This document shows, piece by piece, positions 1-11,686 of a stretch of 60,000 nucleotides of DNA. Under the pieces are notes generated by a model. That model had not been told where the DNA came from and ran no database searches. It saw only the letters and a list, made by a program, of their open reading frames with translations. The DNA lies in contig OX485807.1 in the NCBI GenBank assembly GCA_950295325.1, positions 31,965,666 through 32,025,665 of the forward strand, given 5' to 3'. This stretch comes from Polytrichum commune. Taxonomy: Eukaryota; Streptophyta; Polytrichopsida; Polytrichales; Polytrichaceae. Numbering within the stretch: the first letter of the stretch is position 1; every line of letters starts with the position of its first letter. The position numbers and the translations under genes are program-made.

Positions 1-2860
1 TCACATCTCAACTCCAATTTGAAACTCAAAATGAGGATCTCCATAAACTTTCACAATTTGTTAACATGATGAGATAACTCCTAATCTAATCCAATCCAAC
101 AATCAAAATTGTATGTGGAGTTGGAAGTGCCCACAATAAAGCTATAAGATAGATCGGTCTTAAGTAGCTCGTTTTCTTCATCGGGTTCCTACATTCGATT
201 GGTATGTGGTTTGGTGAAGATTGAAAAGAAAACATCATAAAGACACATGTTTAAAAGAGATTGGACTATATCTTCAAATATTATCAACTACTCTACACTC
301 AATAGTGAACATAATTGGGAGGACCTTTGTATTCAATTAAGAAATCAACAAACATGCACTTTCTGATAACTATAACTGAATCAAAGGAGGTCCAATTTTC
401 AATCCGATTTTTGTACACATGTCATCATAGATTCGCTAATGCAACACAAGTTATGACGTGTAAATCTAATTGTTAGAAGTTGGAGAACATGTGAAATGAA
501 CCAAATAACACTCACATACCTTATACCTCATTAGCACTTGAACCATATGGCGGAACTCCGGGGTCCCATCGGCCCCTATCTCTCTCACAAACTTTGTAGC
601 ACCATCAATATAATTCCGATTTCTTAATATGAAGGTAACAATCGATTGCTCACATATCATGAGCTACACGGTGACATTCATATCAAAAAAAATTAATGAT
701 GAGGCAATTAGTCATTTTTAGGGGTATCATGCTCATTTTTAAGATGGAATTTTGGAGAAATAAGTAAAAACTAATTTTCGAGTGAAGTTTTTAAAAGAGA
801 AACTTAGGTGATAGCAAGAGAGATCCAATGGTACACTGTGAGATGCAGTAATGACTTCTAGCCAACATCTACAGGTTAAGGTTTAGGTTTAGGTTTATAT
901 TGCCACATAAGCACTCCAGCAAAATAAATAATTAATGACATTTTGAAATGAAATCTATGCGGGGCCCCTGGGTCCCGCCATAAGGTTCACTTGGCCATCA
1001 CACATATAAATATCTAGATACATACATGGTGGCACTTTGGCTACGAGAGTTTGCCCTTGCCCAAGCTAAGTTGCCCCCTAAGCTTGGCCGGGGGGTAGTC
1101 CCACCCAAATGGCCCGGTGATCGCTTACTCATCCAAAACCCTCACGTGGCATGTCCGGACTTTGCCCACAAGAGTGGGGCCGGCTCCCCCATCAAAGCTT
1201 GTCACAATAGGCAACCGCATTGCAAACACTCAATGAAATGCTTGAAAGGCCAAAAAGGGGGCCATGTGAATGATCCTCTTTCCTTGCAAGGCACCGGTAG
1301 CGCCTAGCTTATTATTATGTACCAACGTAGCCCAACGTACCTAGATTGGGCTCCAAATATTCCTTGGAAACCATTGACCATGGACCAAAGGGACAACCTT
1401 AGATTTAGGAATGTCATATGTAGTCACAAAAGAACATAGTTGTGGGTCCTTTATAGCCATCATAGTTTGAGTTCGAGTCGTCACTACCTACCACAACAAT
1501 GGATCTTTCGATTTTGTTCTCACATTGAAGTAAAGGTTGGTAAGTAGTATGTGTGGTCGAAGGACCACTTTGTTCCATAGATTGCATTACGTGGCGAGCC
1601 ATTGAGTAGGGACGGTTGTGTGCCTTGAATTGCAGGAAAACGGTGTCTTGAAGCTTTATTGAAGTAGTTTCCAACCATGTCATCATAATAAAGGAAAAAT
1701 GGACTTGGGCAATTTTACTGCCGACGTGATCAAGGGCCCGTTCTTTTATCAAATTTGTCGAATGGGTTTACTCCATTCGAGTCTACTTGTAGATAAATTG
1801 TCTACCTATAGATAGAGAGGCTCTATTACCGACCTAACTCCCCTCACACTTTCCCACAAAAAGCCGAGAAGCCACGCCAATCTTTATCGGCTCTTCCTCC
1901 AAAGGAATCACCATGAACCTTCTTTAGTTCCCCTTAGAGCAATCTCGCCCACAAAGCGTTTTTCCAACACAATGTTAGTGCATGCACCTCCAAGTATTTT
2001 TCACCACAAACATATGTGATGAGTCTTCTCGGTCTCCTTTGAGGCTTTTGTGCCAATAGCCTAGTAATTTGTGTATAATCAATAGAACCGATACTCACAT
2101 TGTAATAAACATGGTTTTTCTCTCCTCAAAGAAATTACTATTAACATTGTGCCAAAGGCCTTGTGCATTTTGAGGTTAATAAGATTGAACACGCACCATA
2201 ATATTGTCATTGAAGCAACCATTGACACCATCCCAATGCAATGTCATCCTTGTTTACGGCACTTCAAAATCATAGACTTGCCGTGAAATTGGCCAGTGGT
2301 CGACTATCCCAATTTTCATGCAGGAAAGATTATGCAAATTATGTTTCTAAAAATGCAGTTGACAGTGAGACACACTGTGTGTTGGAATGTGCCCTCTACA
2401 ACCCCGTCCGGGATAGGTTCACATCCCTATATTAGAATGTAGTATTGGGTAGTCACAGATAGTGAATAGAATGTACAAGTAGGTACAAACAATTTACATA
2501 TATTGTTCATCAAATGAGTGTGCATTTGGCATTTAATCATGATTACATGATTTAAATAGTTGAGATAAAGACTTGGTCGTGAGAATTGGTGCAAGTTGGA
2601 TCAAAGTTGCAATGATTTGTAGAGCTTTTTAAGATTAAGAAAGATCACTAAGGTACTAAACCTAAATATAAAAGCTCCGAGAATATAAATGAAGGACCAC
2701 AACTACTAAGAACACAAACCTAAAACTTCTCAAAGCTCGATCCAATAGTCATAAACAATTGTCATACAAACCAAGAGTCACATATTCTACAAGCCGAGAG
2801 CCACAACTACCAAGAGCCTCAAGAGGATAGATAAAAGAGGAAGATAAGAGTGCCACAAAG
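1..2860. other. Gene-free repeat-like DNA, no feature assigned
   Basis: I see no protein family in any frame; open frames are short and of random character. A GC-richer patch lies at about 1026-1310. Near 537-575 a motif around gaaccatatggcggaactcc resembles a segment near 50665-50700, so part of this stretch belongs to a dispersed repeat family. Three TTTAGG-like units near 877-898 resemble plant telomere repeat but are too few to mean much. Confidence 0.5.
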
Positions 2861-2930
2861 GGCTAGGGTGAACCAACACCTACACTCGTACCTTTGGGGG
2901 ATGAAGGCCTCGCGGATGACACTGAAAACG

Positions 2931-3254
2931 TCATCCTTCTTTATGGGAAAGTTTTTTCTGCACCCGACCGAAAATTGCTGCCCGCCCGCCCGATTTCGAA
3001 AAAACTAGTGTACTTGCATTTTTGAAGGCTACTTGTCCACAAATCCCATATTGAGTGCACTTCATTTTCAAGGTCTCCAATCCAATATATATGTTCACTT
3101 CCATTGAGTTAATAAGCAATTGACTAGATTTCATTTTCAAAGTGAGACCGTCAATAAAGCATGCAATTAACTTGGAAGTCAAAAACATTACAAAATCCTC
3201 ATTAATACTGAGGTTATAATTTTTGTCACTTACAATTGAAAGGAACCTTGTCAT
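2931..3254 (-). CDS. Hypothetical 107-aa ORF in left arm of the foldback element
   Basis: The frame reads outward, from the centre toward the left end. It starts MTRFLSIVSDKNYN and ends KKLSHKEG. I recognise no domain. Its only relative in the window is the mirror ORF at 3812-4135, from which it differs at four residues (D/E and L/F near the middle, N/Y, I/V near the end). Because it lies in a palindrome arm, the open frame may simply be copied sequence rather than a gene. There is no clear promoter or poly(A) signal. Translation is unproven. Confidence 0.25.
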   Translation of the reverse strand: MTRFLSIVSDKNYNLSINEDFVMFLTSKLIACFIDGLTLKMKSSQLLINSMEVNIYIGLETLKMKCTQYGICGQVAFKNASTLVFSKSGGRAAIFGRVQKKLSHKEG

Positions 3255-3811
3255 TCTAAAATGAAACTAAAATTCATGATTTATTTATTTTATTTTTAAT
3301 ATAATAGAATGTATTCTAGTATAATGTATTTTTAATATAGTATATAGTATATTATATTATTATATTATATTTAATACCTTCTACTATCACAAAGTTTTCA
3401 TACGCATTTAAACTAGTAAAGTAAGATTGAATGCAACTAAGTCTAATAATTTCTGGTTAATCCTAATGAATCGTATTCAAGCCCAATTAAATCAGAAAAT
3501 ATGCGTATCAAATTAATTAACCCTAATTAATTATAAAATGTACTTACTGGAATTAGTCATGATTTAAATGGAATTAACTCCAGTAAATATAATTTATGAT
3601 TAATTAGGCTTAATTAATTTGGTAAGCATATTTTCTGATTTAATTGGGTTTAATTAGGATTAATCAAAATATATTAGACTTAGTTGCATTCAATCTTACT
3701 TACCTAGTTTAAATGCATATGGAAACTTTGTGATAGTAGAAGGTATTAACTCTATTATATTAAAATATTAAAATAAAATAAATAAATCATGAATTTTAGT
3801 TTCATTTTAGA

Positions 3812-4135
3812 ATGACAAGGTTCCTTTCAATTGTAAGTGACAAAAATTATAACCTCAGTATTAATGAGGATTTTGTAATGTTTTTGACTTCCAAGTTAAT
3901 TGCATGCTTTATTGAGGGTTTCACTTTGAAAATGAAATCTAGTCAATTGCTTATTTACTCAATGGAAGTGAACATATATATTGGATTGGAGACCTTGAAA
4001 ATGAAGTGCACTCAATATGGGATTTGTGGACAAGTAGCCTTCAAAAATGCAAGTACACTAGTTTTTTCGAAATCGGGTGGGCGGGCAGCAGTTTTCGGTC
4101 GGGTGCAGAAAAAACTTTCCCATAAAGAAGGATGA
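3812..4135 (+). CDS. Hypothetical 107-aa ORF in right arm of the foldback element
   Basis: This mirrors the ORF at 2931-3254 and has the same length, with four amino-acid differences. It reads outward toward the right end and stops about 70 bp before it. The C-terminal part is basic (KKLSHKEG). No known fold or motif is visible. Keeping two open copies of identical length could mean recent origin, arm conversion or selection; the sequence alone cannot separate these. Confidence 0.25.
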   Translation: MTRFLSIVSDKNYNLSINEDFVMFLTSKLIACFIEGFTLKMKSSQLLIYSMEVNIYIGLETLKMKCTQYGICGQVAFKNASTLVFSKSGGRAAVFGRVQKKLSHKEG

Positions 4136-4299
4136 CGTTTTCAGTGTCATCCGCGAGGCCTTCATCCCCCAAAGGTACGAGTGTAGGTGCTGGTTCACCC
4201 TAGCCGCCACAAAGGCCTTTTATGAAGTCCTTTGTGTGGGTGGGTGGGACTAGAAGTGCTTATTGCTGCCTTTATTAAGACTTTTAAGGCATGTTAGTT

Positions 4300-4610
4300 T
4301 TGGGCAGCTAAACATATAGATACAAGTCAACAACTCATTAATCCGTTTTTTAGTCATAATAAAATTAATAGCCCTTAGACAAGGGGTTGTCTTACACCGA
4401 GTGATATTCTTAGAACCACATAAATAGACTCCATTTCACAAAGATGAAAGTATGTTGCCTTGAGCTTTGAGATGAAAATACATAGACGTTGCTCAACTCA
4501 AGCCCCCGATTCATGCTCCAAAAATATTTAGGGTCTAAGTAAACCTATATTTCTCTTTTTGGATGTATCACACATTCACCTCTCGACTATGAGTTGAAGC
4601 TTGTGTGCTA
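4300..4610. repeat. Dispersed repeat, left part (interrupted by a MITE)
   Basis: The stretch from about 4500, with gattcatgctcc, taagtaaacc and actatgagttgaagcttgtg, matches 23403-23520 collinearly with mismatches. The match resumes after the MITE at 5087 with ccgtttag and acacctaccaaa, matching about 23526-23680. The family may be an LTR or other retroelement remnant, but no coding region identifies it. Confidence 0.6.
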
Positions 4611-5084
4611 CACCATATATGGTATTTAGTGTCACGTACACTATTTGTGCAAGGCCTAAACTAGATGCATGGAGGTTAAGTGAAAAAATATACATAATGA
4701 CATTTAGTGTAACACATTGGGATACTCGAGATGATAGTTTTGTGTTTTGTATATTAAAGGGAAAGATATTATTGAACATACTAATGACAAGTGTCATGTG
4801 TGTACATTCTAATATACAAGAGGACGATATTCTTGAGAATGTTAATCTCTAGCGTCACTCATGTACACTTTAGTCAACTTGTAGACCATTGTGTAACATA
4901 GGCATACACCTGGTAACACTATTCAACGGACTCATGCCAAGACATTAGTAAGCACAATTGAACACCAAGTATCACGAAGTGACACTAATGGCGAAGTTGT
5001 TGATCATTAGTGTAACATGGGATACGCCTCAAAATAGGGTAAGTGACACTCTTAGACGCTTGACACTAAATACCGTAAACAATG
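4611..5084. mobile_element. MITE, 474 bp, TA target site (Tc1/mariner-type)
   Basis: The left end CACCATATATGGTATTTAGTG and the inverted right end CATTGTTTACGGTATTTAGTG match at most positions and continue into TCA. TA dinucleotides flank it at 4609-4610 and 5085-5086. The collinear repeat at about 23515-23535 (cttgtgaactaaccattta) lacks this segment, so it serves as an empty site and independently supports the boundaries. No transposase is encoded. A shorter relative lies at 39313-39522. Confidence 0.8.
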
Positions 5085-5086
5085 TA

Positions 5087-5220
5087 GCCGTTTAGTTTCC
5101 CCAACACCTACCAAAGGGGGGTATAGTAAAAACATCACCATACCTTGCATTATTCATAGAGAAAGGAATGATGTTGTGTTTAAACAAGACCAATGGGTTG
5201 GTGCATACCTAGTAAGTTTT
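5087..5220. repeat. Dispersed repeat, right part
   Basis: Continuation of the repeat interrupted at 4610. The block acacctaccaaaggggggtatagtaaaaacat matches 23640-23673 with few changes. Confidence 0.5.
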
Positions 5221-7881
5221 TGGCATAAACCTCTCTCTCTATCTACATTTCAAATGTGTTTAATTCTACTTGGTGTGCTATCTAGATATAGTTTGTTATT
5301 TCCTCAAACATCGAAAGGTCCAAATCACTCCTAAAAACCAAGAAGGATGAATCTTTTCTCTCCAAGCATCCACCGTTGCTCGACCATACCAGTGCACATG
5401 CTTCCATTATGAACAGAGACACATGTGGACGTTTGAAATTGTGTGTGAACAATCATAAACTCGACAAATATGCCATTAGAATGATCAAATCCCCCATTAG
5501 AGGTTTAAAATTTTCTTCAATAAAATGTTGAGTTGAAGTGAACTTTTTAAAACTATTTATGGGAGATTCGGGTTGGGCCTTTAGGGGCCTAAAAGTATTG
5601 TAGTTTGTAGATGAAGCCATTTCAATTAGAACATGGTGGACATGATCTTCCCATCATGAATCAAGCGTGCGTGCTTGGAAACCACTTTGGTGTCAAGGCT
5701 CCGAGGTTCTTATTGCCTTTCCATGCCAAAAATCTCGGAGTCGGTCATGGAGAACTTGGAAGCTTGACATGGCATCTGACACCTCTTGTTGAATTTTTTT
5801 TTTGGGCCTGCCCACGTTCTTCTCTAACTCGAAGGTGATCTCATGTTAGGCTTGGGCCTCACAACACGACTCCCTATGTAAGTTGTGTGATATGCCACGT
5901 TGTCACAACAATAAGGTAGATGGCCATCAAATGGATACTTTTCCCGACCAACGTCCGAAAAGTTTTTGAAGTTATTAAGGTTAATTGCCTACCTCTTTAA
6001 AAGGGCATAGGCTATTTCCCTCATAGCATAGGTTGCATCCTACAATATCAAATTTTTGTAAGTTGAAAACCTTTTGAATTTTTAAGTTACCCGCCAATTG
6101 CCTTCAAAACTAATTTTTAGTAGGTTAAAATCCTTCATATCTTTTAATGTTGTAGGTTTTAAATTCAAAATTTGAGTACTAAGTGGTATCCTTGGCATGA
6201 ATTGAACTTGGCTAAGCCCTTTAACACGTTTGAAGGTCAAGGATTAACCAACTCTTTTTTAAAGAGTTGATTATAAGTTATGAAAGGTTGCTAAAATTCA
6301 AATGAGTTTAAGGGTGAAAGTCCTCACCATCTTTTGATTCAACCTCTACTCTACCTGCAAGATATAGCCTATAAATTGGTACTTAGGCCAACTAATTTCC
6401 CAATTTGAAGAAGGATGAATGGCTAAAATCCTCTCTTATAAAAAAATTGTAGGCAAAATTTCCTACATGTTTTTAATCACATAGTTTGATATCCTATGTT
6501 TTTAAATTGTCCATAGGCTCTTTGTCCTACTCTTTCGAAATTTTATAGGCTAAGTCACAAATTTTGTAGGCTGCATTTGTATTAGCCTTAGGCTCTTGCT
6601 GGACGTTGTTCCCGACTAGTCCACTACTACTCGGATATGAAACATGCGATTACCTAGTACAAGATGGTTAGCAATTATAAATTAAGGTCATAGCTACTTT
6701 CCTTCTATTTTTTAGAGCTCTATTGAATATCTTATCCGTTATTAAAGGGAGGATGTTTTGTGCTCATGAAATGGTCATGAGGTTCCCCTAATTCTGTTAA
6801 CTATTGAACCTAACATCATTATAAGAATATTTTTATTCACTTATTTTTCTTATTAGAACATCTATATTTGAGTGGTAAGGTTGAGGAATCCAAAGTTGAC
6901 CGAGTCCATATAACCGTTCACTAGGATCATGTAATGTTGACATGGACAAGACTTGTATTTATGTAGGCGAACGGAGTTAAGGTTTATGTGATGGTGGCTT
7001 GTGATTGATTGCCCTCATAAGAGTTTTGACAACTGTCATAGCCAAGAAAAATATATTTAGATGAGCGTTTTTAGGGTTAACCTATAGACTGACTATGTGT
7101 TACCCTAACTTCACCACTTCAAATTTGTAGCAATTTTCACATGCATTCATTATCCTTATGATTTGAGTCTCTTCGCAAGAAAAACAATTCCCCGCTATTA
7201 CTTCTCCTAAACAGATGCAAACTCTCTTATTTGTATTATTTATAGATGCCTCAACCTTATGTGCCTTGGTGTGGCTCCAAGATGGGTATTTAGAAGACAT
7301 GTGTTTAAAAAGAATTGGATTGTGAACTCAAAATGTGATAATCGTTCTAAACTTATAGCTCCTCAATAGTCAACATGGAGCATGGCTAAGGGGATCCTTG
7401 AAGAAGAAATGAAATCTTTACCTTGATGATGAATGAGATTTTGAGAACTATGGAGTGAGCCAAAAAAGGCTTGATTTCATTTTGTTGATTATCTCATACT
7501 AATAGCATGTTTGATGTCCTAGGGGAAGGAGTTAATCAAGCAAATTGTTGATGCATGCCACTTGACATAATTTTGGATGCCCATTGTAAATTGGTCACAA
7601 TCTTATAGAATATAACATGTCCTTGGAACATCTTACCTTGTAAACATTTTTTTTTGTAAGAGATTTATAAAATCTCCAATTTTTTTTCTAGAGGAATGGC
7701 AAAAAAATGACCATAGAAATTAGATATGATTAATGTAAACACACCACTAATTCTAATTTTGTGTGGCCTTCACGACATGTCGTGGAGCAACAAGTGTTCC
7801 ATGTTGAATTTTAAGGTTGTCACCGAAAGAATTGGAAGAAACTTTACTTGCATCAATGACAAATGATGTGGGCCATCCTAA

Positions 7882-7919
<38 letters not shown>

Positions 7920-8130
7920 TGCATTGTGATGAGGGTAAAGCCTAGACTCACTCCCTCGAATCGTTTCGTGCCTACAATCATCGTTGCCCACAACGAGTTC
8001 AAAACCTCACACTACATATATTTTCCATATCTACTTTCCTCATAAAACAAAACTTGGAATGGCTCAGGATTTAATATAACATTACTCAACTTAGCCATGG
8101 TCCACAAAAATGCCCACAAAAATGTTATGA
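5221..8130. other. No gene recognised
   Basis: This AT-rich stretch has only short random frames. Around 5990-6620 it repeats phrases built on taggct and ggctaa, such as taggctaagtcacaaattttgtaggct, which gives weak degenerate internal repetition. A TA microsatellite lies at 7885-7914. Confidence 0.5.
7885..7914. repeat. (TA)n microsatellite
   Basis: About 15 uninterrupted TA units. Confidence 0.95.
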
Positions 8131-8133
8131 AGG

Positions 8134-8460
8134 CTCAAGTGTGGAAAACTACACTAAATATTAACCCAACATTGTTTGTCATACCTTGTAGGTTTTTTGG
8201 GGGGGGGGGATTATAGATTTACAGTGTTGCAATTACTGTCACTTACAAAAAAAAGTCATCCAAATTTCAATCATCCATGATAATATTTCATCACAAGTTG
8301 TTGACGAGAGGGGGTAGGGTTTTGGCCAATGGATGAACGCATCCATCATCCATGACAATATTTGTAAACTTATTCATAAGGAGTGTCATCCACAAAGTAA
8401 CCATAGTGGCATTGAATACCATATGACACTAAATATCATATTTAATGTACCGCATCTAGT
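8134..8460 (+). repeat. Dispersed repeat family B, copy 1
   Basis: It starts near ctacactaaatatt and ends near gacactaaatatcatatttaatgta. It holds a conserved core, ttgcaattactgtcacttac followed by aatttcaatcatccatgata, at 8228-8290. The same core occurs at 39731-39796 in this orientation and inverted at about 22420-22485 and 31318-31380. Ends resembling ACACTAAATATNATATTTAGTGT suggest a DNA transposon family with palindromic ends. No coding capacity is seen. Confidence 0.65.
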
Positions 8461-8480
8461 AAACACACTTTTCACACCTA

Positions 8481-8652
8481 CTCATACAATTTACCATCTA
8501 GAATTACGTATCTCCATAACTTTTTTTTACTAAAAGTATCATTTTCTTACCAAAGTATATTATATTCTTCAACGTGCATATTACCTAATGTATTACTGGG
8601 GTAAAAAAGAATAATAATATTGATAGCAACATGTAACTCCAAATGGTAAACC
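8481..8652. repeat. Diverged MITE copy (GGAGTTACATGTTGCTAT family)
   Basis: The right end carries gatagcaacatgtaactccaaatggtaaaccc, the inverse of the ends of the 21081-21256 element. The left end (tttaccatctagaattacg) is a weaker mirror. Confidence 0.4.
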
Positions 8653-9103
8653 CACAATAATAGGTCTCGTAGTTTATGTATATGTTTTTTAAGAGATACA
8701 CTGTAGCAAGGGAAATGGAATTTTATTTTAATAAACAACCGGGAGTCATGGCATGTTGAAGTTGGTGAGACTTATTTTAGGCATTGTACTTGACCAAACT
8801 CCACAAGTTATGCTTAATGAGGGCTAGCGTAGAACAAGTGTCCGGGAAGAATCTTGGGCTTAATTGGTCAAGATCCTAGTGTTTCCAAGTCCAACCAGTT
8901 ACACCCTAACCTTGATAATACCACACCCTCCGTTTCACCAAAAAGTGTGATATAAACAAGGTGTGTGCATAATGTGATATTATCAAAAAATATGTAGAAA
9001 ATCAAATTACAATTACAAATTTTTTTTAAAATAAAAAATACGAGACTTCAATGTTTTTGAATGTAAAATCTAATTCAAAATTGTGAATAACAACAAGAGC
9101 ACA

Positions 9104-10822
9104 TCATAATGTGTCATTGAGATCAGGTAAAGACCTCTCACTAGAGACAAAGAAGCTTCTAATGTCACATTGTTTTGTTGATGTTAAATGTGCAACACCA
9201 ATTCTAATGAGTTTGTCATGGATTTTTTCCATTTCTAACAACTCATGAGTGCTGAAAATCTGAGAACCTTGGCTAGCCATAAAATTCAAAACATCTTTAG
9301 CATATTTTTGTGCATCGCTTAGCTTCACTACTTTAGACTCATCATCACTGCTATCAACAATCAATGGGTCCACTTCCATGGAATCAAGAACTTGTTCGCC
9401 ATCTTGCACTAATTGCACAAGCTCCTCAGTAGAAAATTCCACCTCAAAATCATCTTCACCTTCCATGTTTATGTACTCCAAAGGACAAAACTTTTCTACA
9501 GGCTTGCCTTCAACATCCAAACCCAAATTTAATGCGGCGATGAGTCTACCCAATTCCAAAGTTGCTTCCTCCACTTTGGACTTCATACGTTCATCAAGAT
9601 TGTTTATATCTGCATTCCACTCTGCAGGCAATATGACGGACTTTCTCCAACAATTTCTAATGGTTTGATCATCTAATTCATGCCATGCCGCCACACACCA
9701 TAGCATAGCTTGAAATACATCAACATTCAATTTCCCCAAATCTTCATTTGAGTTGTAATCAATTTGTTGCAAAGTCTAGGCAACAAGCTTGCGCTTATAA
9801 CACATTTTGAATGCTGCAATCACTCCTTGATCCAAAGGCTGAACAACTGAAGTCACATTTGGTGGAAGGAACAAGATAGTGATATGGGAGAGTACAAAAG
9901 CATCAAACCCATCTATAACTTTCTTGACCTCACCATGAATATCATGGCTTCCTGCATTATCCACAATAATGCAAATCTTTCTGTCTTTCAATGCCATTCT
10001 TCGGTTCTCACTCTTCACCCAATGTGTAAAAACATCACCATTCATCCAGGCTGAATTGTTAGAATAATAGTGTACTGTCCTATTTGGATCAAAATTCCGA
10101 GGAAAGCATTTGGGATGCGCTGCTTTGTGAATGAAAACAAGCTTCAATCGCTCCTTCCCTGAGATATTAGTGCAAAGCCCCAATGTCACACGGTCCTTCT
10201 TTTTCTTATTTCCTTTCGCCTTCCCAATATTCAAAGTCTTATAAGGAGAGGCTCTATAATACAAACCTGTCTCATCAAAATTGAAGATGTCTTTTGGATC
10301 ATATTTCTTCAATATGAATGGGATCTTTGCTATGGCCAATGCAACTCCAACTCCATCTACATCTCCACTTTCTCCATGCAGATAATAACACTTTATTCCA
10401 TGTCGAGTTTTGAAATTTTGCAACCACCCATGAGAAAGCTTGAACTCAGTATCATATATGCCAAATGAATCCCTCAATTCCTTAGCCTTTTGCATAATGA
10501 CATCATCAGTTACTACTCCCCTCCGTGCTCTGACCTGTCCAAACCATAAAAACAAAGCTTTTTCAAGCTGAGGCCATTTTCCAACTCGAGCGCGTCGTAC
10601 ATTGCCTTCACGCACACATGTATCCATGTTCATCCACTTCTCTTTTGAACAAAGAATCTTGGAAATAGTGGTCCGATCCACAAGCTTGAATTTATGTTGA
10701 TCCACCATATACTGTGCAAGGTCTTCATGTTTCAAACCTGGATGAGCTTTGTGGACTTCACAAATTTTCCTCTTATCAGAGGTTGATAAATCTACTCGTT
10801 TGCGCGTGGATTTACTTGCCAT
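9104..10822 (-). pseudogene. pogo/Tigger-like (CENP-B type) transposase with one in-frame stop
   Basis: The enzyme would cut and paste the surrounding element (8902-12141). Starting at ATG 10822, 348 codons are open, then TAG at 9778-9776, then the same frame runs on for about 223 codons to a stop at 9104. Residues about 8-60 form a psq/CENP-B helix-turn-helix and about 75-145 a second CENP-B-type DNA-binding domain. The DDE domain follows with NFDETGLYY (D183), IIVDNAGSHD (D288) and VVQPLDQGVIAAF (D331). All three acidic residues are present, the last pair about 42 residues apart. The part after the stop is acidic (EGEDDFEVEF, DSSDDES) and belongs to the same protein. Without the stop the length (571 residues) is normal for this family. 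The stop is either inactivation or a base error. Family assignment is secure; activity is unknown. Confidence 0.92.
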
Positions 10823-11047
10823 TGGAAGTACCTATTTTTGCCAAACCATTCCCCCAAATGAGCACTAAAAAATCCCAGGATTTGTTTCAAAATTTGAAGG
10901 TAAATTGCTAGTAGATGTTGAGGTTTGATTGTTGGTTCTCTAGTCACTCAATTCACCATGTGCTCTAATGTGATGATCACAACAAATTTGCAGAGAATTA
11001 TGACCAATGATCCCACGATTCCAAATGAGCAAAGAAATATATGGATT

Positions 11048-11169
11048 CTTCAGGAAAATTATTGATATCAACATATATACAAGCAAGAGCAAGGACAAAA
11101 CTTAGAACCAAACATTCAAAGCTATGGAATGCAAGTTATAAGGGGAAGAAACCCACCACCACCACCAAG
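11048..11169 (+). repeat. 122-bp direct repeat, copy 1
   Basis: Runs from cttcaggaaaattattgata to the caccaccaccaag tract. It is nearly identical to 11565-11686. Both lie in the non-coding half of the Tigger-like element. Confidence 0.9.
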
Positions 11170-11564
11170 GACAAAACTTAGAACTAGGCACCACCAAGTG
11201 CCTAGTATTGTCAAAAATTTGTTTTAAGGTCAAATAACTAAACTGCGCAACATTTGGGGGGGTTTACTGTCAAAGTAGGATAGAAGTTTGCAGATTCAGT
11301 GCCCAAAATCTATAAAAGGTGACAAAAAAACTCAGCTCAAGAATATCCTATAGAAATCTCAAATAGTTCTAAGGTTCTAGAAATCTGCAAATTCAGTGAG
11401 CAGAGTCCATATGCTCCTATGCTTCACAAAGCCCACCAAAATGACTTCAAAGCCCTTAATTCAATGACTTGCTTGGGACTGCACTGTATGTAGGCTAAAT
11501 TGGTGCACTACTTCATCTGAATTTAACCAGCTGGTAGTTACAGATGAACAGGTGAAGGTCAAGA

Positions 11565-11686
11565 CTTCAGGAAAATTACTGATATCAACATATTTACAAG
11601 CAAGAGCAAGGACAGAACTTAGAACCAAACATTCAAAGCTGTGGAATGCAAGTTATAAGGGGAAGAAACCCACCACCACCACCAAG
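11565..11686 (+). repeat. 122-bp direct repeat, copy 2
   Basis: Second copy, 517 bp downstream, with only a few substitutions. A partial third echo (ggacaaaacttagaac plus caccaccaag) follows copy 1 at about 11168-11197. Confidence 0.9.

Larger units (their letters stand above)
2861..4205. mobile_element. Foldback (Mutator-like, non-autonomous) transposon, 1345 bp, with 9-bp target duplication
   Basis: Almost the whole element is an inverted repeat. The left end GGCTAGGGTGAACCAACACC is mirrored by the right end, with one mismatch, and pairing continues inward to a loop of about 20 bp near 3556-3576. It is flanked by the identical 9-mer GCCACAAAG at 2852-2860 and 4206-4214. A 9-bp duplication with long inverted ends is the hallmark of the Mutator superfamily. 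No transposase is present, so it would need one supplied in trans. The left arm carries an extra AT-rich tract at about 3300-3370. Arms are otherwise very similar, implying a young element or ongoing arm-to-arm conversion. The superfamily call rests on target-duplication length and arm structure only. Confidence 0.85.

Noticed and set aside
877-898. Telomere-like (TTTAGG)3, and a ccctaaaccctag word near 52844
   Set aside because: Too few units; likely chance or trivial interstitial motifs.
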